Assembly (NCBI GenBank): GCA_023565505.1
Contig: JAIMBI010000014.1
Coordinates: 1 to 64,000 of the forward strand
Direction: 5' to 3'
Source: Actinomycetes bacterium
Lineage (GTDB): Bacteria > Bacillota > Sulfobacillia > Sulfobacillales > JAIMBI01
DNA length: 64,000 nucleotides
The position numbers and the translations under genes are program-made. This document shows, piece by piece, positions 49,123-57,715 of the stretch; within the stretch, counting starts at the first letter, position 1; each line of letters begins with the position of its first letter. A model generated the notes under the pieces. The model made no database searches. It had not been told where the DNA came from and was given only the letters and a program-made list of their open reading frames with translations.

Positions 49123-51159
49123 TTGCACATCGGCCTCATGACGACCGAGTACCCGCCCTTCTTCGGCGGGGGGATCGGCACGTACGCCCGCCACATGGTG
49201 GAGCAGTGGCTCGCCGACGGCCACGCCGTCACCGTCCTCTTGTACGACCCCCGCCTGGGCGAACGCGCGGACGTGGTCGAGGAAACCACCGGGCGGCTCC
49301 GCCTGGTGCGCTTCGGCGAAGGGCCGAAGCCGGACCCTCCGGTGCCGGGCCTCGCCTACGCCGCCGCCGTCAGTTTCCGGTTCGCCGAGGTGCTGGCGGA
49401 CCTGGTGCGCCGGGGCGACGCCCCCGACGTCGTCGAGAGCCAGGAGTACGACGCCATCGCCTACTTCGTCCTGCAGCGCAAGCACACCCACGACCCGGCG
49501 TTCCGGGAACTTCCGGTGGTCCTTACCGCCCATGGTCCCAAGTTCATCTGGGACCGGTACGAGGACGGCCCCCTGTACAAGCTGCCGCACTTCTGGACGG
49601 GCGAGATGGAGCGGTTCTGCCTCGCGGCCGCCGACGCCGTCGTCTCCCCCTCGGCCTACCTCCGGGACCTCATCCGGGCCGAACGCCCGGATCTGGCCGT
49701 GCACGTGGTGCGCAATCCCTTCCGACCGGCCCCGGACCCCGCACCCGCCGGCTCCGGGCGAGGGATCTACTACGTCGGGCGCATCCAGCGCCTCAAGGGC
49801 GTGCTGGAGCTGGCCGCGGCGTTCGACCGCCTGTGGACCGAGGGCTTCCCCGACCCCCTCCACCTGGTCGGCGGCGACACAGCGTACCGTCCCCTCGAGC
49901 GTTCCATGACCGAGTACCTCCAGCGGAAGTACGCCCGGTGGGCGGACCAGGACCGGCTCCGCTTCCTCGGTCCCCGGCCCCCCGACGCGCTGCGCCGGCT
50001 GTTGGCCGACGCGCGGCTCGTGGTGGTGCCCTCGCTCATCGAAAACTTCCCGTACGTCGTGCTCGAGGCCATGGGGGAGCAGCGCGTGGTCCTCGCCTCC
50101 GACCGGGGCGGGCAGCGGGAGATCATCCGGTCCGGGGAGAACGGCTTTCTATTCGCCCACGAGGGCCCGGAGGCCCTCGCGGCCCGCATCCGCGAGGCGC
50201 TCGCCGCCGACGGACGGGCGCTGGGGGAGGCGGCGCGCGCCACCGTGCTGAGCGCCACCGACCCGGCCCGGGTGGCGGCCGAGAAACTGGAGCTCTTCGA
50301 GACCGTCGTGGCGGGACGTCGCCGCCCCCGGCGGCTCTTCCCCGTCGCCCGGGCGGGGTGGAACCGGGCCCGTCCGCCCGCCCCCGCGCCGCCGCGACGC
50401 CTTTCGGTCATCATCCCCTACTTCAATCTCGGTGAGCTAGTGCGGGAGACCGTCGAAAGCGTGCTCCAGGCCTCTGAGCCGCCGGAGGAGATCATCCTGG
50501 TCAACGACGGCAGCACCGACTCCCGGAGCCTGGCCTTCACCTACCGCCTGGAGGCCGAGTACCCCACCCTCCGGGTGGTCCGGCAGCCCAACCGCGGCCT
50601 CTCCGAGGCGCGCAACCAGGGCGCCCGGGCCGCACGTGCCCCCTACCTGGCCTTCGTGGACGCGGACGACCGGGTCCACCCGGATCTCTTCCGGACCGCG
50701 CTGGACCTGCTCGAGGCCTACGACAACCTCGGCTTCGTGGGATGCTGGGTCCAGTACTTCGAGGGCGACGACAGCATCTGGATGGCGTGGAACCCCGAGC
50801 CGCCCTACATCCTCTACCACAACACCGTGCTGAGCGGCGGCATCGTGGTGCGGCGGGACGTGTTCCTCGAGGCCGGGCTCAACGACCCGGGGATGACCTT
50901 CGGCATGGAGGACTGGGACTCCATCATCCAGATGGTGGGCAACGGCGTCGGCGGGGCCATCATCCCCCGGCCGCTGTACTACTACCGCGTCCGCCGCGAC
51001 TCCATGTCCCGCGCCTTCAACCGCACCAACCGGGAGTTCCTGTACCAGCGCATCGTCGCCAAGCACAAGGACCTGGTCGCGGCCCACGCCGAGGCGTTGG
51101 CCGGGCTTTTGAACCAGAACGGGCCGCAGTGGGGCGTCGACGGACCGACGGAGGTGTAG
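49123..51159 (+). CDS. Bifunctional glycosyltransferase, GT4 plus GT2
   Basis: 678 residues. GT4 half (1-400): IGLMTTEYPPFFGGGIGTYA, VVESQEYDAIAYFVLQRKHT, VVLTAHGPKFIWDRYEDGPL, IYYVGRIQRLKGVLELAAAF and PSLIENFPYVVLEAMGEQRV (E-x7-E-like). GT2 half (425-670): LSVIIPYFNLGELVRETVES, IILVNDGSTDSRSL, YLAFVDADDRVHPDLFRTAL (DAD) and FGMEDWDSIIQMVGNGVGG. The frame is open far upstream, but TTG 49123 has GGAGGG at nine bases; ATG 49138 is an alternative. It resembles the fused enzyme at 45639 in plan, not closely in sequence. It starts divergently from the methyltransferase. Confidence 0.9.
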   Translation: MHIGLMTTEYPPFFGGGIGTYARHMVEQWLADGHAVTVLLYDPRLGERADVVEETTGRLRLVRFGEGPKPDPPVPGLAYAAAVSFRFAEVLADLVRRGDAPDVVESQEYDAIAYFVLQRKHTHDPAFRELPVVLTAHGPKFIWDRYEDGPLYKLPHFWTGEMERFCLAAADAVVSPSAYLRDLIRAERPDLAVHVVRNPFRPAPDPAPAGSGRGIYYVGRIQRLKGVLELAAAFDRLWTEGFPDPLHLVGGDTAYRPLERSMTEYLQRKYARWADQDRLRFLGPRPPDALRRLLADARLVVVPSLIENFPYVVLEAMGEQRVVLASDRGGQREIIRSGENGFLFAHEGPEALAARIREALAADGRALGEAARATVLSATDPARVAAEKLELFETVVAGRRRPRRLFPVARAGWNRARPPAPAPPRRLSVIIPYFNLGELVRETVESVLQASEPPEEIILVNDGSTDSRSLAFTYRLEAEYPTLRVVRQPNRGLSEARNQGARAARAPYLAFVDADDRVHPDLFRTALDLLEAYDNLGFVGCWVQYFEGDDSIWMAWNPEPPYILYHNTVLSGGIVVRRDVFLEAGLNDPGMTFGMEDWDSIIQMVGNGVGGAIIPRPLYYYRVRRDSMSRAFNRTNREFLYQRIVAKHKDLVAAHAEALAGLLNQNGPQWGVDGPTEV

Positions 51160-51174
51160 ACGCCCGCCGCCCCC

Positions 51175-52221
51175 TCAGGGCGTGACGCCGATGGGGACCA
51201 CCGCGGAGGCGACCTCGTACGCCGCGCGCTCGGCAGCGGTCTCGTTCGTCGGGGCCGAGGCCGGCCGCGCGTAGACCATCGCGTACCACGTCCCCGGGGC
51301 GTCGGCCGGGGTCGAGAAGGTGTCGGCCGGACCGTAGGGTCCGCTGCTCTCCCAGATGCCGGCCGGGGTCTTGAACCAGAACTGGAACACCGGATCCGCG
51401 ATGCCGCGGGGTTCCGCGGCGAAGGCCAGACGGCCGCCCAGGGGCACCCAGGTCCGGGTCGAGAGCACCACCGATCCCGTGGCCGTCGCCGGCGGCGGCG
51501 GGGCGACGGCGGTGCCGCCGCCCGACACGACCACCTGGTGAGTCGCCGACTTGGCCTCGTACCGGGCCTGTTGGGCCGCCGACTCGGGGTCGGGCGCCGT
51601 GGCCTCGCGCGCGTAGACCAGGACCTGCCACACACCCGGCTCCGTGTCGGGCACGGTGAAGGACGCCGCCGGGGCGAACGGGCCGCTCGACTGCCACCGC
51701 CCGTCGGGGCCGGCCCACCAGAACTGGAACACGGGATCCATGAACCCGTGGGGCACCGCCTCCACCGTGAGCGGAGACCCCGAAGCCACGGCGGCGGGCG
51801 CGAGAAGGCTCACCGTCTGGCCAGCGGCGTTCTGGTAGCCGGTCGTGGTCCCGTTGGGGTGCGCGGCCCAGTCCACCTCCACCGGCGTCGAGTAAGTGGT
51901 CAGCTCCGCCAGGAAGCGCTCCGTGCCGGGGTCGTTGGTGACCACCCGGGCCACCAGGGGGCTTTGACTCCCCGAGGCGACGATCTGGGCGGTGGTGACG
52001 TTGACGATGGCCAGGGTCTGGCCGGGGGCGAGCGGGGCCGCGGTCACGGCCGTGAGATCCACCGGCTCGCCCGTCCGCGCCTCCGGCAGGCTGGCCGTGA
52101 GGCTCACGGGCTGCCCGGTCGCCAAAGCCGTCCGGGCTTGCGCCGCGGCGGCCAACACCGCGAGTGCGCCGGGCACCAGCAGGGCGGCCAAGCGGCGGGA
52201 CCATCTCTGTCGCTCGTTCAT
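51175..52221 (-). CDS. Secreted protein with two YQFW-type Ig-like modules
   Basis: 348 residues with a signal peptide (LAALLVPGALAVLAAAAQARTALA). An N-terminal beta-rich region (to about 150) precedes two copies of a module of about 90-100 residues with the core DPVFQFWWAGPDGRWQSSGP / DPVFQFWFKTPAGIWESSGP and the closing strand GVWQVLVYAREATAPDPESA / GTWYAMVYARPASAPTNETA. The pattern, Tyr/Phe-Gln-Phe-Trp, Gly-x-Trp, then V.VYA, recalls the triple-tyrosine-like extracellular modules of Firmicutes. The same module occurs in the proteins at 57716 and 60102. AAGGATG precedes the ATG. Probably a cell-surface or spore-surface component; no enzyme domain is visible. Confidence 0.75.
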   Translation of the reverse strand: MNERQRWSRRLAALLVPGALAVLAAAAQARTALATGQPVSLTASLPEARTGEPVDLTAVTAAPLAPGQTLAIVNVTTAQIVASGSQSPLVARVVTNDPGTERFLAELTTYSTPVEVDWAAHPNGTTTGYQNAAGQTVSLLAPAAVASGSPLTVEAVPHGFMDPVFQFWWAGPDGRWQSSGPFAPAASFTVPDTEPGVWQVLVYAREATAPDPESAAQQARYEAKSATHQVVVSGGGTAVAPPPPATATGSVVLSTRTWVPLGGRLAFAAEPRGIADPVFQFWFKTPAGIWESSGPYGPADTFSTPADAPGTWYAMVYARPASAPTNETAAERAAYEVASAVVPIGVTP

Positions 52222-52636
52222 GTCGACATCCTTCCCTTTTTTCGTTTTTTTTGGCGGGCGCTCCGGCCGAGTCCGCCGGGTCCTCGCGCCCCCGGCGGCG
52301 ACGGCCCGAGCCAGACCGGATCACCGGGGAAGCCCGTCCAGGGACGTTCCTCGGGCCGCCGCCCGGCACCGGGAGGAGGCCCCGCGGGCGTCCCTGACCC
52401 CAAGAGGGACCCAGGGCAGTCGCACGGGGCTGCGGATGAAGACGCGGCTCGTCCGCCGCGATCCCGGGGCGGTCCCGGCGTATCACGCGATTCGCGGCGG
52501 GCGCCGGGTGGCCGTCGTTCCCACCGTGACTCCCGCGGGTCGACACCCCCGTTAGTCGTCGGGCGCAGCGGGATGATGCCGTGCCTCCCCCCTCCACCGG
52601 CAAAGGCGAGACGGACCCGCAACGCAGCGTTTACGC
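52222..52636. other. Intergenic region upstream of the YQFW protein
   Basis: About 415 bases. A T-rich stretch (TTCGTTTTTTTTGG near 52240) lies directly upstream of the leftward YQFW gene and is part of its leader. The right part marks the edge of the lower-GC DprA/PRTase cassette. No gene supported. Confidence 0.4.
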
Positions 52637-53927
52637 TCAGAACGGCACGTCCGGGTCGTCGTCCAAACGGTCCCTGGTGTTGAGCCTGTTGAACCTAGTG
52701 CGCCCAGCAGTCCACGGGAGTGTCTGCCTGCAGCGTGGAAAGTTGGTGCAGCCCCAGAAGCCTCGGTGGTCACGATGGTTGATTCGGACCACCAGACGGC
52801 CGTCACACCCCGCCCCGGGACACTTGGCGGTATTGACGTCCAGGGACATGACCACTCGTTGATTCATGGCCAGGGACAGCGTAGTGACGAAACGTGCGCC
52901 GGCCGCCAGCAGCACCGCCGCGCATTCTGCGGCGGTGCTCCCGGTGGTGATGATGTCGTCCACCAAGAGCACATGCTGTCCCCTCAACTCTCTGTCGCAG
53001 CGGAACGCCCCGGCTACGCCGTCGGCTCTCCAGGCTGCCCGCCGCCTTCTGGGGAGGATAGTCTCGGACACATTGCAGCAGGTCGGGCTGGAACCGCGGC
53101 CCAAGGGGGCGCGCAGCATTGACTCGCCCGAGCCGACAGGCCGCCTGCACAAGGTCGGCCAGCGAATCGGGCCGCCCGTGCCGCCTGTCGTCCGGCTTTT
53201 GCGGGACGCGCGTGATGGCGTCGAAGGGGCAGCCATCATCCACCCATCGGAGGGCAACAGCCAGCACCTCCACGAACGGCTCACGAGGGCCAGGCGATCG
53301 GTTCTTCAGATCCAAGAGTCTCCGGGTCGGCTGGTGGCAGCCGTGGCGCGCGTCTCCTTCGGGGAAATAGCGCCCCAACACGACGGTGCGCGTTGTCGAG
53401 CGGATGTGTTCCCGCAACGGCCGCGACGGCATCACCAGTGTTCCCGAGTTCCCCACCGGGCGGCCCGACTCGCCAATGGTGGTCAAAACCTCTCCAAAGT
53501 AACCGGGGACGCTGTCGGGCGTGACGTTGGCCAGGATGTCCGCCGCCTTGCTGATGTCATCGGCCATCACATCAGTCAGTGCCTCGTCCACGGGTTCGCT
53601 GCCGACGAGCACCGTACCGACACGGGTCCGGGCGGCCTCTGGAATCTCCCGGGGATCGCAGGTGACGTAGACCGCCTCATACGGCTGGGCGCCGGCCTCG
53701 TCCAAGGCGCGTTTGATGTTCGCCCGCACCGGATAGAGATACCCATCGGCCCAGAGGACGACGTGGTTGCCGGCACCCGTCGGGATGCCGGGCGGAGGCG
53801 GACCATCAACCAGGTAGACACACCGGACACGCGGCGCCAGTCTGGCACAGGCTCGCAAATCGACCGTCAGCCCGCTCTCCGGAACCCGGACGATGACGCA
53901 CCGCAGATCATTCAGCTCGACGAACAT
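52637..53927 (-). pseudogene. HAD-like / ComF-like phosphoribosyltransferase with Zn ribbon, +1 frameshifted
   Basis: Two overlapping frames read as one gene. Frame A (53927 to 52803) starts MFVELNDLRCVIVRV, has a HAD-like segment (YEAVYVTCDPREIPEAARTR, without a visible Asp-x-Asp) and the first part of a ComF-like PRTase up to CVRDYPPQKAAGSLESRR. Frame B, ending at 52637, continues with GVAGAFRCDRELRGQ, the PRPP-binding loop VLLVDDIITTGSTAAECAAV, and a topoisomerase-type zinc ribbon (CPGAGCDGRLVV ... FWGCTNFPRC). The switch, a +1 shift, falls near 53010-53035. It may be a disabled gene, a sequencing error or recoding. It overlaps the upstream dprA-like gene by 20 bases. G+C is clearly lower than in the rest of the window. 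In characterised relatives the PRTase/HAD pairing occurs in nucleotide-processing stress loci. Confidence 0.7.
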
Positions 53928-54885
53928 CGACTGTCAGCAAGGGCGGGGCCGACGCGACCGTCCGCTGCGCCGTGAAGGGTTCTTGCTGGGGTATCAGGCC
54001 GTCTTCCTCGAGCACCATGAGGAGGTCCTCGATGGTGCGAAACACGTGCGCGCCTCGTGCGGCGAACGTCTTCGGCCACGTGAGGTCGGGCCGCTCAATC
54101 GCGCTCTGGGGGATGAACAGCTTGCGCCCTTGCTGCAGGCACTTTCGGGCCTGGATGAGGGCCCCGCTCGTCTCCGAGGCTTCCACCACCACCGTGCCGA
54201 GCGAGAGACCGCTCATCACCGCGTTGCGCATGGGGAAAAAGTATCGCTGAACCCGCTCTCCTGGGTAGAACTGCGATACGAGTGCTCCCGTCTCGGCGAT
54301 GAGCTCCTGGAGAGCGGCGTGTTCCTGCGGATACACGCGATCCACAGGGGTCCCGAGCACCGCCACGGTTTGGCCACCCCCCTCGAGGGCGCCGAGATGT
54401 GCCGCTTTGTCAATGCCCCGCGCGAGGCCCGATACGACGACGATGCCGCGCTGGCTCAGGAGGTAGCCCAGCTTCCGCGCCCGCCGCGCGCCGTCCTCCG
54501 AAGGCTGCCGGGTGCCGACCACGGCGATGGCCGGCCGGTACAGCAAGTCGAGGTCGCCGACCACGAAAAGGAACGCCGGCGCATCGGCAACCTCGCCCAG
54601 CCGAGGCGGATACTGAGGAGTTCCCCGTTCGACCACCGTCGCCCGGGGTCCCAGCTTGCGCATCCTGTGCAGGATGGACGCGTGAGTCTGCTGGACCACG
54701 TCAATCCCAGCACCCGTGGCGCGGGACACCAGCTTGAAGAAGTCCGGCAGCGGCAGATCCAGTGCGCCCTGAACCTTCCCCCAGAGTTGTCGGGCCTCGG
54801 CTTTTCGCGAGCGGGACAGCTCGGCAACGGTGAAGAAGGCGCACGCCCGTGCCCGCGCTCTGGAAGCGGCAGCTCGGTCCAGCAC
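53908..54885 (-). CDS. DprA-like (DNA processing A / LOG fold) protein
   Basis: 325 residues from GTG 54885, which has GGAGGG ten bases upstream; the track's longer frame to 55182 has no support. The DprA Rossmann-like core is complete: YPPRLGEVADAPAFLFVVGD, IAVVGTRQPSEDGARRARKL (GSR/GTR motif), GIVVVSGLARGIDKAAHLGA and the NR-type helix FPMRNAVMSGLSLGTVVVEA then SETSGALIQARKCLQQGRKL. In transformation DprA loads RecA on incoming ssDNA. This copy lacks the usual 'vPG' after the last strand (it has FIPQSAIERP), and pairs with a PRTase gene instead of topA or other chromosomal dprA neighbours, so a specialised role is more likely. Lower G+C than surroundings. Confidence 0.85.
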   Translation of the reverse strand: MLDRAAASRARARACAFFTVAELSRSRKAEARQLWGKVQGALDLPLPDFFKLVSRATGAGIDVVQQTHASILHRMRKLGPRATVVERGTPQYPPRLGEVADAPAFLFVVGDLDLLYRPAIAVVGTRQPSEDGARRARKLGYLLSQRGIVVVSGLARGIDKAAHLGALEGGGQTVAVLGTPVDRVYPQEHAALQELIAETGALVSQFYPGERVQRYFFPMRNAVMSGLSLGTVVVEASETSGALIQARKCLQQGRKLFIPQSAIERPDLTWPKTFAARGAHVFRTIEDLLMVLEEDGLIPQQEPFTAQRTVASAPPLLTVDVRRAE

Positions 54886-55669
54886 GGCGTAACGTCCCTC
54901 CCTCGTTTCAGGACGGTGCCTTCTTTCCCTCACGGCGGATGAACGCGCACGGATGTGCCGGCCCGCTGGTAGCATACCCCTTTTTTCCCTGACCGGAAGC
55001 CCCTTTGGCGGGTGGATTCGCCCAGCCGACAGCCGTCTCCTTCCGCCCGCCTGGCCTGTGCCACCCCCCAGGGTCTTGCCGTCGCGCTCCCCTGGCGCGG
55101 AGACGCTCGCCGCCCTGCGCTCTCGTGAGGCCCGGGGCGCATCGAGACACCCCCGGATCCGGCGGACGCTGTGGCCGCGCAACCGGCAGCGCGCTCGGCC
55201 CAGGGCACCCAGACGGCCTCGAAAGCCTTCAGGCGCGGGGCACGCCCGCCGCGAGCCGATAGTCCGTCTGGCCGTCGAGGCGGCCTGAAATCCCCGGAAC
55301 TACCGAGGCGTCCTGGCCATCCGGTCGTCGCATGGCCGCCACGGAGCAACGGGCCCAAGCCCAGGGGGGTCGGGCCAGGGAGCCGGTCCCGAGGCAGCGG
55401 GCAACCGCGGGGCCGCGCCTCGCCCAGTCCGCCCCGGCCGGCCGGACACCGGGCGTGCCGTGGACTCCCCCACCACGTCCGTCGGACCGGCCCGCACGGG
55501 CGCCGCCTTCCAACCGGCTCCCCTACCCGAACTTGCCGACCCCCGGTCGGGTAGCGGACGTGCTCCCCCTTTCCTCCCGCCTGGGTCTTCCGGGAGCACC
55601 GGGCACGCCTCGGCGAAAGCCAACCGGATCCGGTGACGCGGCGTTAACCGAATCGAGGGGGGTCGGGCT
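54886..55669. other. Long divergent intergenic region
   Basis: About 785 bases between the leftward DprA-like gene and the rightward Asp-box lipoprotein. G+C rises back to the window's usual level near 55000-55050, marking the probable edge of the acquired segment. Open frames here are shadows; I see no repeats or att-like sites. Confidence 0.4.
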
Positions 55670-57469
55670 GTGGGCACACGGCGCCCAGGGTGGGCGATCG
55701 GCGGGCTTTCCGTGTTGTCGGTGTTGCTGGCCGGTTGCGGGACGCCGGCGCCGTCGGCACCGCCGGGGCGGGCAGGGGCCGTCCTCCCGTTTCGGGTCGT
55801 GGCGCAGCGGACGGCCGACCTTGCCCGCGACCCCGTGATGCGCCCGGCGGCGTTCGCCGCGCTGGCCGTCACGGCCGACGGGTGGGTCGCCGCGGTCCCG
55901 GCGTCGAGCGGGACCGTGATCGCGGGGAGCCCCGACGCGGGGGCGACCTGGACCCGGCTCGCCGACCTCTCCGACACTGTCACCGCCCTCGCCTTTCCCA
56001 CGCCCAGCGTCGGCTACGCCCTCGCCCGCCCCCCGGCGGGCGGGCCGCCGGAGAACCACACGCTCCTCCGCACTGCCGACGGCGGCCGGACGTGGACCCC
56101 CGTTTTCCGGGGGGCCGTCGTCCAGGTCCAGTTCCTCTCGGCGAACCAGGGTTACGCGCTGGCGCTGGGGAGTCCGGCCCCCGCGTTGCTCGCCACCCGC
56201 GACGGCGGCCGGTCGTGGACCGCGGTGGGAGTCCTCCCGGCGACGAACGGGGTGGTCGACGCCCGCATGGCCTGGAGCGATCCCCGGGTCGGCTGGGTGC
56301 TGCTCGCCTCCGAGCCCGGGGCGGGAAGCCAGGCCAAGGTCCTCTATCGGACGGTCGACGGGGGCCGCACCTGGACCCTGGCCGCCGCGAGTGGGCCGAT
56401 GGCCGGGATGACGACCGCCCGGCCGTCGGGCGCGGGGACCCTGCCCATGGGAGGCTACGTGAGCGGCCTCGCCGTCTTCGACGCCCGTGACGCCCGGATT
56501 GCCCTCGCCCGCGGCGGCGCGTGGGCCACCGCCGACGGCGGCCGCACGTGGACGCCCGTATGGACGGCCACGTTCCCGCCGGACGTGCGGGACATCACGG
56601 ACCTCGTCATGCCGACGCCGACGGACGGGGTGGCCCTCACCGGCCGCGGCGCGATCTGGATCACCTCGGACGGCACGACTTGGCGGCGCCGCTATCCCCC
56701 CGACCGGCGGATCGCGGCGCTGGCCGCCGGCCCCCAGGGGCTCGCCATGCTCACGACCGGCGGGCAGGTCGAGACGCGCGCGAGCGGAAGGTGGACTGTC
56801 CGGGGATCCGTGCCGACGGGCGCCTTCGGCGTCACCTGGGCGGGACGAGGCGTCCTGGCGCTGACACCGACCGCCCTGGTGCGTCCGGGACGTCCCGGAC
56901 GGTTCCTCCCCCTGCCGCGGGGGTGGCGACTCCTCGCCGCAAGTTTCAGCTCCAGCCGCGACGGGGTGGCCACCGTCCTGCCCTCGGGGGATCCCAGGGG
57001 GCCGGCCCTCGCGGTCACCGCCGACGGCGGGGGACACTGGCGGCTTCTGGCCACGCCGTTCCGACCGGCGGCGCTGGCGGCCCTCGGGCCCGGGCGCTGG
57101 TGGGTCGCGGGCGGCGTGCCGGCGGCGGGACCCCTCCCCCCGAAACCCAAGCCTCCGCCGCTCCGCTGGAACCTCTACGTCACCCGCGACGGCGGCCGCT
57201 CGTGGACCACGGTGGCCACCGAACAGGGGCTCATCGAGGGCCTGGATATGGTCTCGCCCCAAAACGGCTGGTTCTGGACCGGTACGACGTTGTACCGCAC
57301 CACGGACGGCGGCCGCACCTGGACCGCCCTGACGCTTACGGACGCCCTCGCGTCGGGGACGTTCGCCTTCGCGTCCGCGACCGTCGGCTGGACCGCAGGA
57401 GCCTGGGGTTATCCCCTCTACCGGACGGTCGACGGCGGCCTCGCCTGGCACGCCGTGGCGACGCCCTGA
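55670..57469 (+). CDS. Asp-box (YCF48/BNR-like) beta-propeller lipoprotein
   Basis: 599 residues. The N-terminus GLSVLSVLLAGCG is a lipoprotein signal with lipobox Leu-Ala-Gly-Cys. At least eight Asp-box-type hairpins follow (TADGGRTWTPV, TRDGGRSWTAV, TVDGGRTWTLA, TTDGGRTWTAL and others), spaced roughly one per propeller blade over the whole length, as in YCF48-like and sialidase-type propellers. No catalytic set of a sialidase is evident, so a binding or assembly role on the outer membrane face is more likely. The GTG follows GAGGGGGG. The GH18 gene begins about 245 bases downstream with its own promoter. Confidence 0.82.
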   Translation: MGTRRPGWAIGGLSVLSVLLAGCGTPAPSAPPGRAGAVLPFRVVAQRTADLARDPVMRPAAFAALAVTADGWVAAVPASSGTVIAGSPDAGATWTRLADLSDTVTALAFPTPSVGYALARPPAGGPPENHTLLRTADGGRTWTPVFRGAVVQVQFLSANQGYALALGSPAPALLATRDGGRSWTAVGVLPATNGVVDARMAWSDPRVGWVLLASEPGAGSQAKVLYRTVDGGRTWTLAAASGPMAGMTTARPSGAGTLPMGGYVSGLAVFDARDARIALARGGAWATADGGRTWTPVWTATFPPDVRDITDLVMPTPTDGVALTGRGAIWITSDGTTWRRRYPPDRRIAALAAGPQGLAMLTTGGQVETRASGRWTVRGSVPTGAFGVTWAGRGVLALTPTALVRPGRPGRFLPLPRGWRLLAASFSSSRDGVATVLPSGDPRGPALAVTADGGGHWRLLATPFRPAALAALGPGRWWVAGGVPAAGPLPPKPKPPPLRWNLYVTRDGGRSWTTVATEQGLIEGLDMVSPQNGWFWTGTTLYRTTDGGRTWTALTLTDALASGTFAFASATVGWTAGAWGYPLYRTVDGGLAWHAVATP

Positions 57470-57635
57470 ACCCGGCTCCGAGGGGCGGCGCCCCCCAGCC
57501 CCGGATGGGTTGACTCGGCCGGACCCTGGGCTCACCCGTGCCCGTCGGCGCATGGCTCCCCGCGGCGACCGGATCCGTACGACCTCCGGGAGAGCCCCGA
57601 AGTGCCGTGCCCCGGCGACGATCGACCCCGGCAGC

Positions 57636-57663
57636 TTGCGGCCGGGCCAGGTTGCCATATACT
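57636..57663 (+). promoter_or_regulatory. Promoter for the YQFW-GH18 gene
   Basis: TTGCGG, 16 bases, then TATACT (five of six to the -10 consensus) about 50 bases before the ATG. It is the only AT-rich -10 in the gap. Confidence 0.5.
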
Positions 57664-57715
57664 GGGTGCCAGGGATCCGTCGGCGACCGCGCGAGGAAGA
57701 GGAAGGGAACCGTCG

